48,135 nucleotides of DNA from Eubacteriales bacterium (GCA_029974035.1 JARKQG010000133.1:1-48135), one strand, 5' to 3'. Shown: positions 15,794-24,450, counted from the stretch's first letter. Numbers and translations are program-made. Notes: a model not told the origin generated them from the letters alone.

Positions 15794-16341
15794 CGGCGGC
15801 TCTCCCGTACCAGCGCCACCGCGGTATCGCCGTAGCGCCGTTCGTCGTAGATTTCAAACCCCGCGGGGAGCGCCAGCGGCGCTTTTGCCGCGTGCTCCAT
15901 CACCAGCACCGCGCCCTCGGCCAGGAGCCCGCGGTCGGCCAGGAGGGCCGCGGCCTGGGCGTAGACGTCCGCCATGCGGTAGGGCGGGTCCAGAAACACC
16001 AGCGAAAACCGGCGGTCCGAAAGCCGTGCCAGCGCCTCGCGCCAGTCGGCGCGAATCAGCCTGGTGCGGTCTTCCGCCCGCACCAGCGCGATGTTTCGCT
16101 CAATCACCCGTGCGGCGCCCGCGCTGGCGTCGCAAAGCGCGGCAAAGGCCGCGCCGCGGCTGATGGCCTCCAGCGCCAGCGCGCCGGAGCCCGCGAACAG
16201 GTCCAGCACTTGGGCGTCCGGAACGTGCGCGGCCAAAATGCCAAACAGCGATTCGCGCACGCGGTCGGCGGTGGGCCTGGTTTCGACGCCTTCCGGCGCG
16301 AAGAGCCTGCGCCCCTTGAACTCGCCCGCGATCACGCGCAT
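15790..16341 (-). CDS. rsmD: 16S rRNA (guanine(966)-N2)-methyltransferase
   Basis: A 183-residue S-adenosylmethionine-dependent methyltransferase that modifies G966 of 16S rRNA. It begins with the family pattern MRVIAGEFKGRRL and RPTADRVRESLFGIL, followed by the cofactor-binding DLFAGSGALALEAISRG and the catalytic LVFLDPPY. ATG 16341 was chosen because the conserved N-terminus starts there, with GGTGGTG about 7 bases upstream; in-frame codons further upstream overlap the promoter. It is the first gene of the rsmD-coaD-coiled-coil operon, driven by the promoter at 16364-16392. Confidence 0.96.
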   Translation of the reverse strand: MRVIAGEFKGRRLFAPEGVETRPTADRVRESLFGILAAHVPDAQVLDLFAGSGALALEAISRGAAFAALCDASAGAARVIERNIALVRAEDRTRLIRADWREALARLSDRRFSLVFLDPPYRMADVYAQAAALLADRGLLAEGAVLVMEHAAKAPLALPAGFEIYDERRYGDTAVALVRESRR

Positions 16342-16363
16342 GCCAACACCACCCGTACAGCGC

Positions 16364-16392
16364 ATTATAGCATAGTTTCTGCCCACTGACAA
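16364..16392 (-). promoter_or_regulatory. Promoter of the rsmD-coaD operon
   Basis: On the minus strand TTGTCA (16387-16392), a 17-base spacer and TATAAT (16364-16369) preceded by TGC form a strong sigma-A promoter with an extended -10. Confidence 0.85.
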
Positions 16393-16413
16393 GGTGCAGG
16401 CCGCGCCGGGCGG

Positions 16414-17181
16414 CTACACCTCCGGCTTCGGCCCGGCGGGCTTTTTCAGCTCGCGCCGCTGCCTGCGCTTTTTGGCGCGGATGCCCTTTTGGATGGCCTC
16501 CAGCTTTTTCTTCCGGAGCTTCGGCCCCTGGAGATAGCCCGCCAGCGCAAAGGCGGGCAGAAAAAAGGACAGCGGCACCATCAGCGCGTAGAGCAGCATC
16601 AGGCGGTGGATCAGAAGCGAGTACAGCGCGATGAACGGCATGAACACCAGGCGCGCAAAGGAGTTGAAGGGGTTGAAGGGCACTTCCCGCGCGGCGTCCT
16701 CCGATAGCGTCGTGGCCTCCGATAGCGGCGTGGCCTCCGGCAGCGCCGTGGCGTCGGGCGGAACGCTCTCCGCGGGGGCGGGGGTGGCCACCGCGATAAA
16801 ATTGGCCGGGTCGAGGGATTCCGGATGCGCGGGCAGCGACGCCAGGTTGATTAGCGCGATGATCAGAAGCGGCAGCGCGGCGACCCAGAACCCGATCACG
16901 GCGGTGGCGGGCCGGTAGGTCTTTTTGAAGAGCGCCGCGTCCACCGCGCCGCCCTCCGCGCGGCGCTTTTCCAGCGTCACGCGCAGCGTTTCCGCGCGCT
17001 CGCCCGCCGCGCCCGCGTCGCTGAATGTCAAAAGCGCGAACCCGGCCAGAAACACCAGGTTGAGGAGCGCCTGCAGCCAGAACTGCGTCTGGGGGATAAA
17101 AAACAGAAACAGCAGGCTCAGCAGCAGCAGTGCGAAATACTTGAGCAGGACCCTGAGGCCGAACATGATTCCTTCGCGCAT
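16414..17181 (-). CDS. Membrane protein of unknown function
   Basis: A 255-residue membrane protein with no family I recognise. Two hydrophobic segments lie near the N-terminus (LLKYFALLLLSLLFLFF and FWLQALLNLVFLAGFALL), then a charged stretch (about 60-90), a third (VIGFWVAALPLLIIALINLA), a loop rich in Pro/Ala/Ser/Glu with imperfect repeats (SEATPLSEATTLSED-like), and two to three helices near the end. The last 40 residues are very basic (RKKKLEAIQKGIRAKKRRQR), so the tail should be cytoplasmic. GGAGGA precedes ATG 17181. It starts 10 bases after fthC and is the last gene of the long paaK-ior operon, ending right at the rsmD promoter. Confidence 0.7.
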   Translation of the reverse strand: MREGIMFGLRVLLKYFALLLLSLLFLFFIPQTQFWLQALLNLVFLAGFALLTFSDAGAAGERAETLRVTLEKRRAEGGAVDAALFKKTYRPATAVIGFWVAALPLLIIALINLASLPAHPESLDPANFIAVATPAPAESVPPDATALPEATPLSEATTLSEDAAREVPFNPFNSFARLVFMPFIALYSLLIHRLMLLYALMVPLSFFLPAFALAGYLQGPKLRKKKLEAIQKGIRAKKRRQRRELKKPAGPKPEV

Positions 17182-17191
17182 GGTTCCTCCG

Positions 17192-17740
17192 TTACGGGCC
17201 GTCCGGCCGGGTGTAGAGTGCCGACTCCGTCGCGACAAAGTCGAGGGGCGCGTCGTGGGGTTCGAGGGGCAGTGAGTCCACCATCTGCCATTCAAAGGCG
17301 AGACCCACCGTCACGGCGCGGCAGCGGGGCAGGTAGCGGTCGTAGTAGCCGCCGCCCTGGCCCAGCCGGCGGCAGGCCCTGTCGAAGGCGAGGCCCGGTA
17401 CGATGATGAGGTCAATTTCCTCCGGCGCCACGGGAGGCCCCACCGGGTTCGGAATGCCCAGCGGGCCGGGCGCAAGGCCGTCCGCCCGCCGCGCCTCCAT
17501 GATTCCGCTCCCCAGCACGGCGGGCAGGCACACGGTTTTGCCGTCGGAAACGAGGCGCGCCGTCAGCGCGCGGGTGTCCACCTCGCCCGGCATCGAATGG
17601 TAGCACAGCACGGTTTTCGCGCGCCGGCAGGCGTCCAGGGCCAGCACGCGGTCACAGGCGGCGGCGGATCGCGCGGGGTCCGCCGGTTGCGCCCTTTGCG
17701 CGCGCATCCGCGCCCGAAGGGCCTTCTTGTCACATTCCAT
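17192..17740 (-). CDS. fthC: 5-formyltetrahydrofolate cyclo-ligase
   Basis: A 182-residue cytoplasmic enzyme that converts 5-formyl-THF to 5,10-methenyl-THF with ATP. Diagnostic features are the N-terminal basic stretch (KKALRARMRAQR), the central CYHSMPGEVDTRALTARL, and the ATP-binding RLGQGGGYYDRYL near the C-terminus, followed by GLAFEWQ. Length matches the family. The ATG at 17740 lies inside the end of alr, whose TGA is at 17730-17732, so translation is coupled. An in-frame TTG directly upstream (17743) is an alternative. Why a folate salvage enzyme is coupled to alanine racemase is unclear. Confidence 0.93.
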   Translation of the reverse strand: MECDKKALRARMRAQRAQPADPARSAAACDRVLALDACRRAKTVLCYHSMPGEVDTRALTARLVSDGKTVCLPAVLGSGIMEARRADGLAPGPLGIPNPVGPPVAPEEIDLIIVPGLAFDRACRRLGQGGGYYDRYLPRCRAVTVGLAFEWQMVDSLPLEPHDAPLDFVATESALYTRPDGP

Positions 17741-18842
17741 CAAAGCGCCGGGGCACGCGGGCGGTGAAGCCCAGCATGATCTCGTAGGGGATGGTGCCGG
17801 TCAGGGTGGCCAGCTCGTCCGGCGTGATGCGCTCCGCGCCCTGAGCGCCCAGGAGCACCACATCGTCCTCCATGGTGACCTCCGGGATGGCGGTGACGTC
17901 CACCATCACCATGTCCATGCACACGCGGCCGATGAGCGGCGCGCGCTTGCCGCGCACCAGCACATGGGCTCGGTTGGACAAAAGCCTCGGGTAGCCGTCG
18001 CCGTAGCCCACGGGCAGCGTCATCACCAGGGTTTCCCGCTCGGCGAGGAAGGCGCGGCCGTAGCCCACGGTTTCGCCTTCGGGCACCCGGGCAATGCGCA
18101 CGGGGCGCGTGACCAGCGTCTGCGCCGGGGTAAGGCCCGGCAGCAGGTGACGCACCGAGGCGCCGTAAAGGGCGATGCCGGGGCGCACCATGTCGTGCCA
18201 GAGGGTAGAATCCCGGAGGGCGGCCTCGCTGGCGGCGGCGTGGGCGATGGGGCGAAAGCCCTCCGCGCGGACGCGGGCCAACGCCCGGACAAAGCGCGCG
18301 TTCTGCGCCCGGGTGAACTCCGGATCGTCATCCGCCGCGGCGAAGTGGGTGAACACGCCCTCCAGCTTCACCCGGGGGTTGGCGCGGATCAGCGCCAGCA
18401 TCTCCTCCAGCGCCGCCTCGCCGCGGATGCCGACGCGGGCCATGCCGGTGTCGATCTTGAGGTGGGCGTGGGCCACGGTGTCCAGCCGCTCGGCCTCCTT
18501 CTGGAGGATGGGGACGGCCGCCGGGTGGTACACCGCCTGGGCCAGGTGGTTTTGAACCGCGGCGCGAAGGCCGGCGGCGGAGGTGCCGCCCAGCACCAGG
18601 ATGGGGGCCATCACCTGCGCCTCGCGCAGGAGCACGCCCTCTTCCACCAGGGCCACGGCCAGCTGATCCGCGCCGGCGCGCAGCGCGCACCGCGCGGCGG
18701 GGATCAGCCCGTGCCCGTAGGCGTCCGCCTTGACCACCGCCATCATGCGGGCCTTGCCCGCGAGATGGCGGCGGACGAGGGCCGTGTTTTCCGCCAGCGC
18801 CCCGCCCGAGACGCGCAGTTCGGTTTCGCGGTACGCATTCAC
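17730..18842 (-). CDS. alr: Alanine racemase
   Basis: A 370-residue PLP-dependent enzyme that makes D-alanine for peptidoglycan. AVVKADAYGHG near residue 35 carries the PLP lysine; HLKIDTGMARVG, HAAASEAAL and MVRPGIALYG follow; PVGYGDGYPRLLS holds the second catalytic tyrosine; GRVCMDMVMVDVT closes the site. The start is GTG at 18842, overlapping the ACT-protein stop as GTGA. The N-terminus RETELRVSGGALAENTALVR is somewhat unlike the usual W-E-I-D-L opening, but the rest is standard. It sits inside an operon of 2-oxoacid oxidation genes, an uncommon place for alr. Confidence 0.95.
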   Translation of the reverse strand: MNAYRETELRVSGGALAENTALVRRHLAGKARMMAVVKADAYGHGLIPAARCALRAGADQLAVALVEEGVLLREAQVMAPILVLGGTSAAGLRAAVQNHLAQAVYHPAAVPILQKEAERLDTVAHAHLKIDTGMARVGIRGEAALEEMLALIRANPRVKLEGVFTHFAAADDDPEFTRAQNARFVRALARVRAEGFRPIAHAAASEAALRDSTLWHDMVRPGIALYGASVRHLLPGLTPAQTLVTRPVRIARVPEGETVGYGRAFLAERETLVMTLPVGYGDGYPRLLSNRAHVLVRGKRAPLIGRVCMDMVMVDVTAIPEVTMEDDVVLLGAQGAERITPDELATLTGTIPYEIMLGFTARVPRRFDGM

Positions 18843-19270
18843 AGCGAGCGCACCTGATCGTTGTCGAGCAGTGTCACGCCGGCCTCGGTCAGCACCTTGA
18901 GGCCCTTATTCAGATCCGACAGGTGGAAGATCACCAGCGCGTGGCTGCCAGTGGAACGCACAAAGGAATACACGTATTCGATGGAGATGTCGTGCTCGGT
19001 CAGCTTTTCCAGCACCGCATTGAGCCCGCCGGGCCGGTCCGGCACGCACACGGCCAATACGTCGGTGATGCGCACCACATAGCCCGCGTCCTTCAGCGCC
19101 TTGACGCCCTTTTCCATGTCGGTCATGATGCACCGGAGGATGCCGTACTGCTCGGTGTCGGCGATGGAAAGCGCGATCAGGTCGATGCCGTTGTCGCTGA
19201 GGGTTCTGGTCAGATCGGTGAGGCTGCCTTTCCGGTTTTCGAGGAACACCGAAACCTGCTTGACGTACAT
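18839..19270 (-). CDS. Tandem ACT-domain regulatory protein
   Basis: A 143-residue cytoplasmic protein made of two ACT domains: KQVSVFLENRKGSLTDLTRT starts the first, and VLAVCVPDRPGGLNAVLEKL starts the second at about residue 73. ACT pairs bind amino acids and regulate partner enzymes. Stand-alone double-ACT proteins of this length are frequent next to phenylacetate-CoA ligase and indolepyruvate oxidoreductase genes, where they probably sense an aromatic or branched-chain amino acid. GGGAGGGG lies upstream of ATG. The gene begins 38 bases after paaK and its stop overlaps alr. Confidence 0.9.
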   Translation of the reverse strand: MYVKQVSVFLENRKGSLTDLTRTLSDNGIDLIALSIADTEQYGILRCIMTDMEKGVKALKDAGYVVRITDVLAVCVPDRPGGLNAVLEKLTEHDISIEYVYSFVRSTGSHALVIFHLSDLNKGLKVLTEAGVTLLDNDQVRSL

Positions 19271-19308
19271 GGAATTCCCCTCCCAATCGCATTTTGTCCG
19301 TAGATGGC

Positions 19309-20625
19309 TTACAGCTTGCGGTTATCGATCACCCGGCGCGCCTTGCCCTCAAAGCGCGGGATGGTCTTGGGGGCGACCAGTTTGATGTCGGCGGAGAGCC
19401 CCAGGGTGGACTTCATGCTCTCTACAATCTTCTTTTGCAGCGCCTGCATTTCGCCCACGGTGTCGGCAAAGAGCGCCTCGGTGGCCTCCACCTGGATCTC
19501 CAGCGAGTCGGTGGTGCCCGCGCGCTCCACCACCATCAGGAAGTGGGGCGTGGCCCCGGAGATGGAGGTGAGCACCGTTTCCACCTGGCTGGGGAACACG
19601 TTGACGCCGCGGATGATCAGCATGTCGTCGGTGCGGCCCAGGATGCGGTCCATGCGCACGAGGGTGCGGCCGCACTCGCACTTTTCGGCGTGAAGGCGGC
19701 ACAGGTCGTGGGTGCGGTAGCGCAGCATGGGCATGCCTTCCTTGGTGATGGTAGAGAACACCAATTCGCCGCGCTCGCCGTAGGGCAGCGGCTCCAGCGT
19801 GTCGGGGTCGATGATCTCGGGCACGAAGTGGTCCTCGTTGACGTGCATGCCGTGCTTTGCGAGGCACTCAAAGGATACGCCCGGGCCGGTGATTTCGGTC
19901 AGGCCGTAGATGTCCAGCGCGTCGATGCCCAGCAGGTCCTCAATGCGCAGGCGAATGTTCTCGCTCCAGGGCTCCGCGCCCAGCGCGCCCGCCTTGAGCC
20001 TGAAATCGGACAGGGGCAGGCCCATTTCGCGGATGGTCTCGCCCAGGTGCAGCGCGTAGGAGGGCGTACAGCACAGTACCGTGGTGCCCAGCGCCTTCAT
20101 CATCGCGATCTGGCGCGGGGTGTTGCCGCCGGACATGGGGATGACGGTGGCGCCCACGCGGCTGGCGCCCTGGTGCGCGCCCAGGCCGCCGGTGAAAAGG
20201 CCGTAGCCGTAGGCCACCTGGATGATGTCGTTTTCATCGGCGCCGGCGGCGGTCATGGTGCGGGCCATGCCTTCGGTCCAAATGTCGATGTCGTGCTGGG
20301 TGTAGCCCGCGATGATGGGCATGCCGGTGGTGCCCGACGAGCCCTGAACGCGCACGATGTTTTTGAGGGGTTCGGCAAAAAGGCCGTAGGGGAACTGGTC
20401 CCGGAGGTCGGGCTTATCGGTAAAGGGCAGATGCCTGAGATCGTCGATCGAGCGGATGTCCCCCGGCTCGATGCCCTTGTCCGCCATGCGCTGGCGGTAC
20501 ATGGGCACGTGGTCATAGACGCGGCGGACGGTTTTTTTCAGCCGTTCGCCCTGGAGCGCGCGAAGCTGCTCGCGGTCCATGCACTCCGCCTCGGGGTTCC
20601 ATATCTTCATCTCGCGGAATCTCAT
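19309..20625 (-). CDS. paaK: Phenylacetate-CoA ligase, copy 1 (downstream of ior)
   Basis: A 438-residue adenylate-forming enzyme that activates phenylacetate or another aryl acid to its CoA thioester. Motifs: the phosphate loop VQGSSGTTGMP near residue 95, DIYGLTEITGPG at about 235 (A5), LGRTDDMLIIRGVNVFPSQ at about 330 (A7/A8) and the C-terminal KTIPRFEGKARRV with the A10 lysine. The zinc-like CECG pair is present. The ATG overlaps the iorB stop (20622-20625). With IorAB it can run 2-oxoacid oxidation and the reverse synthesis: acid plus CoA to acyl-CoA, then reductive carboxylation to aryl pyruvate. It is a diverged paralogue of the copy at 22948-24252. Confidence 0.93.
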   Translation of the reverse strand: MRFREMKIWNPEAECMDREQLRALQGERLKKTVRRVYDHVPMYRQRMADKGIEPGDIRSIDDLRHLPFTDKPDLRDQFPYGLFAEPLKNIVRVQGSSGTTGMPIIAGYTQHDIDIWTEGMARTMTAAGADENDIIQVAYGYGLFTGGLGAHQGASRVGATVIPMSGGNTPRQIAMMKALGTTVLCCTPSYALHLGETIREMGLPLSDFRLKAGALGAEPWSENIRLRIEDLLGIDALDIYGLTEITGPGVSFECLAKHGMHVNEDHFVPEIIDPDTLEPLPYGERGELVFSTITKEGMPMLRYRTHDLCRLHAEKCECGRTLVRMDRILGRTDDMLIIRGVNVFPSQVETVLTSISGATPHFLMVVERAGTTDSLEIQVEATEALFADTVGEMQALQKKIVESMKSTLGLSADIKLVAPKTIPRFEGKARRVIDNRKL

Positions 20626-21200
20626 CGGGAACGTACCTCCTCATAGCCCAGATCAAAGGCTTTCAGATTGACGGACAGGATTTTCTTCGGCACCGAGGAC
20701 TCAACGGCGCGGCGCCAGGCCCCGCGGTCGGTGCCGGTCAGGCGGCACAGCGCGCCCAGAATGGCCAGGTTGACGGCGCGGATGTCGCCCGCCTCCCGGG
20801 CCAGGGACAGAAAGTCCGCGGCCACGGTGCGGCAAAGCACCGGGAGTTTTTCCAGAACGCCTTCGGGGTAGGCCGCCGCGCCGGTGACCACCGGCATCGG
20901 CGCGATCTTCTGGGTGTTGACGATCAGCGTGCCGTCTGCCTTCAGGTAGGGCAGCGCCCGGAGCGCCTCCAGCTGTTCAAAGGCCAGAAGGTAATCCGCG
21001 CCGCCCGCTTCCACCAGCGGCGAGGACACGTCGCGGCCGATGCGCACGTGGGTGATCACGTTGCCGCCCCGCTGGGCCATGCCGTGCACCTCGCTGACCT
21101 TGACCTTTTGATGAAGCTCTTCGGCCAGCGCGCCCAGGATGCGGCTGGCCAGCAGCGTGCCCTGACCGCCGACGCCGACGATGACGATGCTTGCGTTCAC
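20622..21200 (-). CDS. iorB: Indolepyruvate:ferredoxin oxidoreductase, beta (gamma-domain) subunit
   Basis: A 192-residue subunit of the oxygen-sensitive complex that oxidises aryl pyruvates to aryl-acetyl-CoA with ferredoxin reduction. It opens with ASIVIVGVGGQGTLLASRIL, then KVSEVHGMAQRGGNVITHVR, both hallmarks of the 2-oxoacid:acceptor oxidoreductase gamma domain. The start is GTG at 21200, whose GTGA overlap with the iorA stop (21197-21199) fixes it; a longer frame upstream reads antisense-like sequence inside iorA and is not real. Translation of iorA, iorB and paaK is thus coupled in series. Confidence 0.95.
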   Translation of the reverse strand: MNASIVIVGVGGQGTLLASRILGALAEELHQKVKVSEVHGMAQRGGNVITHVRIGRDVSSPLVEAGGADYLLAFEQLEALRALPYLKADGTLIVNTQKIAPMPVVTGAAAYPEGVLEKLPVLCRTVAADFLSLAREAGDIRAVNLAILGALCRLTGTDRGAWRRAVESSVPKKILSVNLKAFDLGYEEVRSR

Positions 21201-22951
21201 GCTTCGGCCCCCTTTCCGATGGCGGAGAACCTGCACACCTTTTCGCACAGGCCGCAGCCCACGCACTGATCGGGGTTGATCGAGGCTTTTTTCCCATCCT
21301 TCTCGATGGCGGGGCAGCCCAGGCGCATGCAGGTCATGCAGCCGGTGCAAAGATCCCGGCGGATGACGTAGGGGCGGGCTCTGCGCTTTTTGTCCAGCAG
21401 CGCGCAGGCCCTCCGGGCGACGACCACCGCCGGGCCGGAAAAGGCCAGGGCGTCCTTCAGCGCCTTTTCCAGGCCGGCGATGTCAAAGGCGTCCACGCCG
21501 GTCACGCTGGCCACGCCGCAGGCGCGGCACAGCTGGGGCAGGTCGATCTCCGTGGTGGGCTGGCCGTGGATGTCAAAGCCGGCGGCCGGGTTGGGCTGGT
21601 GGCCGGTCATGCCGGTGGTGCGGTTGTCGAGGATCAGAAGGGTCATGTCGGTGCGGTTGTAGGCCGCGTTCATCAGGCTGGTTACGCCCGAATGAAGGAA
21701 GGTGCTGTCGCCAATGACCGCCACGGTTTTGCCGGCAAATTCGTCGCCCCGGGCGCGGGAAAACCCCTGGGCCATGCCCACGGACGCGCCCATGCACAGC
21801 ACCGTATCGATGGCGGAAAGGGGCGCGAGCGCCCCCAGCGTGTAGCAGCCGATGTCGCCGGTCACGTGCAGCTTCATTTTGGACAGCACGTAGAACGGTC
21901 CCCGATGGGGGCAGCCGGCGCACATCACCGGCGGGCGGCCCGGCAGCGCCTCCTGCGGGCGGGCGGCGGGCACGTCAAGGCCCAGCGCCTCGCGGACGCG
22001 GCGGACGGACAGGTCCCCCTGGCGGCCGGTGAGGTTCTTGCCGCCGGCAATAGGGACGCCCCAGGAAGCGATCTGCTCCTCGAGGATGGGCTCCAGCGAC
22101 TCGATCACGTAGAGCTTTTTCACCTTGGCGGCAAAGGCCTCGACGCGCCCCCGGGGCAGCGGGTTCACCGCCCCCAGCTTCAGCACCGACGCCTCCGGCA
22201 GCGCCTCCCGCACGTACTGGTAGACCACCCCGGCGCAGACCACGCCGATCTCGGCGGAGCGCATCTCCTCGCGGGTGAGGGGGGTTTCCTCCGCCCATTG
22301 GGCCAGATCGCGGCTGCGCGCCTCCACCGTCACGTGGCGGCCGCGGGCCATGGCGGGCATCATCACGTACTTGGCGGGGTCCTTTTCGTAGGGTTTGACC
22401 GGCGCCTCTTCGCGGGGTTCCAGGTTCACCGCGGAGCGGGTGTGGGCGATGGACGTGGTGGTGCGGACCATGAAGGGGACGTCGAACTGCTCGCTGAGCG
22501 CGAAGGCCGCCCGGGTAAAGGCGCGGCATTCCTCGCTGTCGGAGGGCTCCAGCATGGGCAAAAGCGCCGACCGCGCGTACCAGCGGCTGTCCTGCTCATT
22601 TTGGGAGGAGTTCATGCCCGGGTCGTCCGCCACGACCACCACCATGCCGCCGTTTACGCCGGTATAGCTGAGGGTGAACAGCGGGTCCGCCGCCACGTTG
22701 AGCCCCACGTGCTTCATGCAGCACATGGCGCGGGCACCCGCGGTGGCCGCGCCGGCGGCCACCTCCATGGATACCTTTTCGTTGACCGCCCACTCGCTGT
22801 AAATCTCCGGATAGGCGGAGATGGCCTCGGTAATTTCGGTTGAAGGGGTGCCGGGATACGAGCTGACCACCCGGACGCCGGCTTCCCACGCGCCCCGGGC
22901 AATGGCCTCGTTGCCCAGAAGTAGAGCCTGGTTCATGCGATCATTCCTCAT
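21197..22951 (-). CDS. iorA: Indolepyruvate:ferredoxin oxidoreductase, alpha subunit
   Basis: A 584-residue thiamine-diphosphate and iron-sulfur subunit. The N-terminal pyrimidine-binding domain has VSSYPGTPSTEITEAI and EWAVNEKVSMEVAAGA. MCAGCPHRGPFYVL and GDIGCYTLGALAP lead into the TPP site VIGDSTFLHSGVTSLMNAAY. Two [4Fe-4S] motifs close the protein: CTGCMTCMRLGCP and CVGCGLCEKVC. The order and length match archaeal and clostridial IorA. It needs strictly anoxic conditions, supporting an anaerobic host. The ATG overlaps the upstream paaK stop (22948-22951) and its TGA overlaps iorB. Confidence 0.97.
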   Translation of the reverse strand: MRNDRMNQALLLGNEAIARGAWEAGVRVVSSYPGTPSTEITEAISAYPEIYSEWAVNEKVSMEVAAGAATAGARAMCCMKHVGLNVAADPLFTLSYTGVNGGMVVVVADDPGMNSSQNEQDSRWYARSALLPMLEPSDSEECRAFTRAAFALSEQFDVPFMVRTTTSIAHTRSAVNLEPREEAPVKPYEKDPAKYVMMPAMARGRHVTVEARSRDLAQWAEETPLTREEMRSAEIGVVCAGVVYQYVREALPEASVLKLGAVNPLPRGRVEAFAAKVKKLYVIESLEPILEEQIASWGVPIAGGKNLTGRQGDLSVRRVREALGLDVPAARPQEALPGRPPVMCAGCPHRGPFYVLSKMKLHVTGDIGCYTLGALAPLSAIDTVLCMGASVGMAQGFSRARGDEFAGKTVAVIGDSTFLHSGVTSLMNAAYNRTDMTLLILDNRTTGMTGHQPNPAAGFDIHGQPTTEIDLPQLCRACGVASVTGVDAFDIAGLEKALKDALAFSGPAVVVARRACALLDKKRRARPYVIRRDLCTGCMTCMRLGCPAIEKDGKKASINPDQCVGCGLCEKVCRFSAIGKGAEA

Positions 22952-24252
22952 GCGTTTAATTGATCCCTGAGATCCGTCACGCGCCGCGCCTTGCCCTCAA
23001 ACCGCTTCAGCGAGCCGGGCGATACGAAGCGAACCGGGATCTCCAGCTGGCAGACCGAGCGCAGCTTCGCCATCACGGACTTTCGCAGGCTTTCGATCTG
23101 CTGAAAGTCATCGATGTTGCCCCTGCCGTCGATCTCCACCCGCACCTCGATTTTGTCGAGGTAGTTCTCCCGGGTGACGTGAATCTCATAGTTTGGGCTG
23201 ACGCCCTCGGAACCCACCAGCACGCTTTCAATGGTGCTGGGGAACAGGTTGACGCCGCGGATGATCAGCATGTCGTCGGTGCGGCCCTTGCACTGTTCCA
23301 TGCGCATCATGGTCCGCCCGCAGGCGCACTTTTCCGGCAGCAGGCGGGTGATGTCCCGGGTGCGGTAGCGCAGGATGGGCATGGCCCACTTGGTGAGGGT
23401 GGTGATCACCATCTCGCCCGGTTCGCCCGGCGGGAGCGCCCGGCCGGTGTCCGGGTCGATGACCTCGCACAGGAAGAAATCCTCGTTGATGTGCATGCCG
23501 CATTTTTCCGCGCATTCCCCGCTGACGCCGGGGCCCACGATCTCCGTCAGGCCGTAGTTTTCGGTGGCCAGAATGCCCCAGCGGCGCTCCAACTCCTGGC
23601 GCATCGCCTTTGTGGAGGCCTCCGCGCCGAAAAGGCCCACCCGCAGCTTGATCTCGCCCATCACGCCCATCTTCTCGGCCGTCTCGGCCAGGTACATGGC
23701 ATAGGAGGGCGTGGCGATCAGCACCGTGGAGCCGAAGTCGCGCATCAGCGTGATCTGGCGCTCGGTGTTGCCGCTGGAGATGGGCACGATGGTGACGCCG
23801 ATCTTTTCCAGCCCCTGGTGCAGGCCGAAGGCACCGGTGAAGAGGCCGTAGCCGAAGGAGATCTGCGCGATGTCGCGCCGGGTGACCCCGCCGGCGGTGG
23901 CCAGCCGGGCCACGCACTCCGTCCAGTTGGAGAGATCCTGAGCGGTGTAGCCCGCCACGATGGGGCGGCCCGTGGTGCCGCTGGAGGCGTGGAGGCGCAC
24001 CACATCGTCCATGGGGACGGCGAAGAGGCCATAGGGGTAGTTGTCCCGAAGGTCGTTCTTGACGGTGAAATCAAGAAGTTCAATGTCCCTGAGCGCCTTG
24101 ATGTGCTCCGGCCGGACGCCGCGATCGTCCATCTTCTTTCTGTAAAAGGGCACGCGTTCGTAGGCGTGGGCGACGATCTTCTGGAGCCGGTCCAGCTGAA
24201 CCGCTTCGATGCCGGCCCGGTCCATGGTCTCCGCCGCGGGGTTCCAGATCAT
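22948..24252 (-). CDS. paaK: Phenylacetate-CoA ligase, copy 2 (first gene of the ior operon)
   Basis: A 434-residue paralogue of the ligase encoded 2.3 kb downstream. It has LHASSGTTGRPIVAGYTAQD, NYGLTEIVGPGVSGEC, CACGRTMMRMEQCKGRTDD, MLIIRGVNLFPSTIESV and the terminal SLKRFEGKARRVTDLR. Both copies are full length with intact motifs, so they probably differ in preferred acid (for example phenylacetate, indoleacetate or branched short acids). GGGAGGAAG precedes ATG 24252 and a sigma-A promoter lies at 24339-24367. As the operon's first gene it should be the more strongly expressed copy. Confidence 0.93.
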   Translation of the reverse strand: MIWNPAAETMDRAGIEAVQLDRLQKIVAHAYERVPFYRKKMDDRGVRPEHIKALRDIELLDFTVKNDLRDNYPYGLFAVPMDDVVRLHASSGTTGRPIVAGYTAQDLSNWTECVARLATAGGVTRRDIAQISFGYGLFTGAFGLHQGLEKIGVTIVPISSGNTERQITLMRDFGSTVLIATPSYAMYLAETAEKMGVMGEIKLRVGLFGAEASTKAMRQELERRWGILATENYGLTEIVGPGVSGECAEKCGMHINEDFFLCEVIDPDTGRALPPGEPGEMVITTLTKWAMPILRYRTRDITRLLPEKCACGRTMMRMEQCKGRTDDMLIIRGVNLFPSTIESVLVGSEGVSPNYEIHVTRENYLDKIEVRVEIDGRGNIDDFQQIESLRKSVMAKLRSVCQLEIPVRFVSPGSLKRFEGKARRVTDLRDQLNA

Positions 24253-24338
24253 GGTGCTTCCTCCCTTACCGTTCTTCCGTGCTACGATGCCGGGCGGGGC
24301 GCCCGGCAGGGGTGGCCATGTATGCTTATACAGGGTTT

Positions 24339-24367
24339 ATTATAGACGAAAGCGCGTGTGAAAGCAA
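24339..24367 (-). promoter_or_regulatory. Promoter of the paaK-iorAB-paaK-ACT-alr-fthC operon
   Basis: On the minus strand TTGCTT (24362-24367), a 17-base spacer and TATAAT (24339-24344). It gives a leader of about 80 bases without an evident riboswitch. Confidence 0.7.
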
Positions 24368-24402
24368 ACGGAGGAGCCGGGGAGGATGTAAATTTTGTCG
24401 CA

Positions 24403-24437
24403 CAAAAGCGCGCCGCCCCTCGCGGGCACGGCGCGCT
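24403..24437 (-). terminator. Rho-independent terminator of the zinc-ribbon gene
   Basis: On the minus strand a 9-bp stem (24429-24437 with 24407-24415, 13-base loop) runs into TTTT. It lies 14 bases beyond the stop codon and insulates the ior promoter. Confidence 0.85.
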
Positions 24438-24450
24438 CTTATCCATGGGG

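Noticed and set aside
17727..18857. 376-codon plus-strand frame opposite alr
   Set aside because: The His/Gly/Arg-rich, domain-free translation is a shadow of the alanine racemase gene on the other strand.
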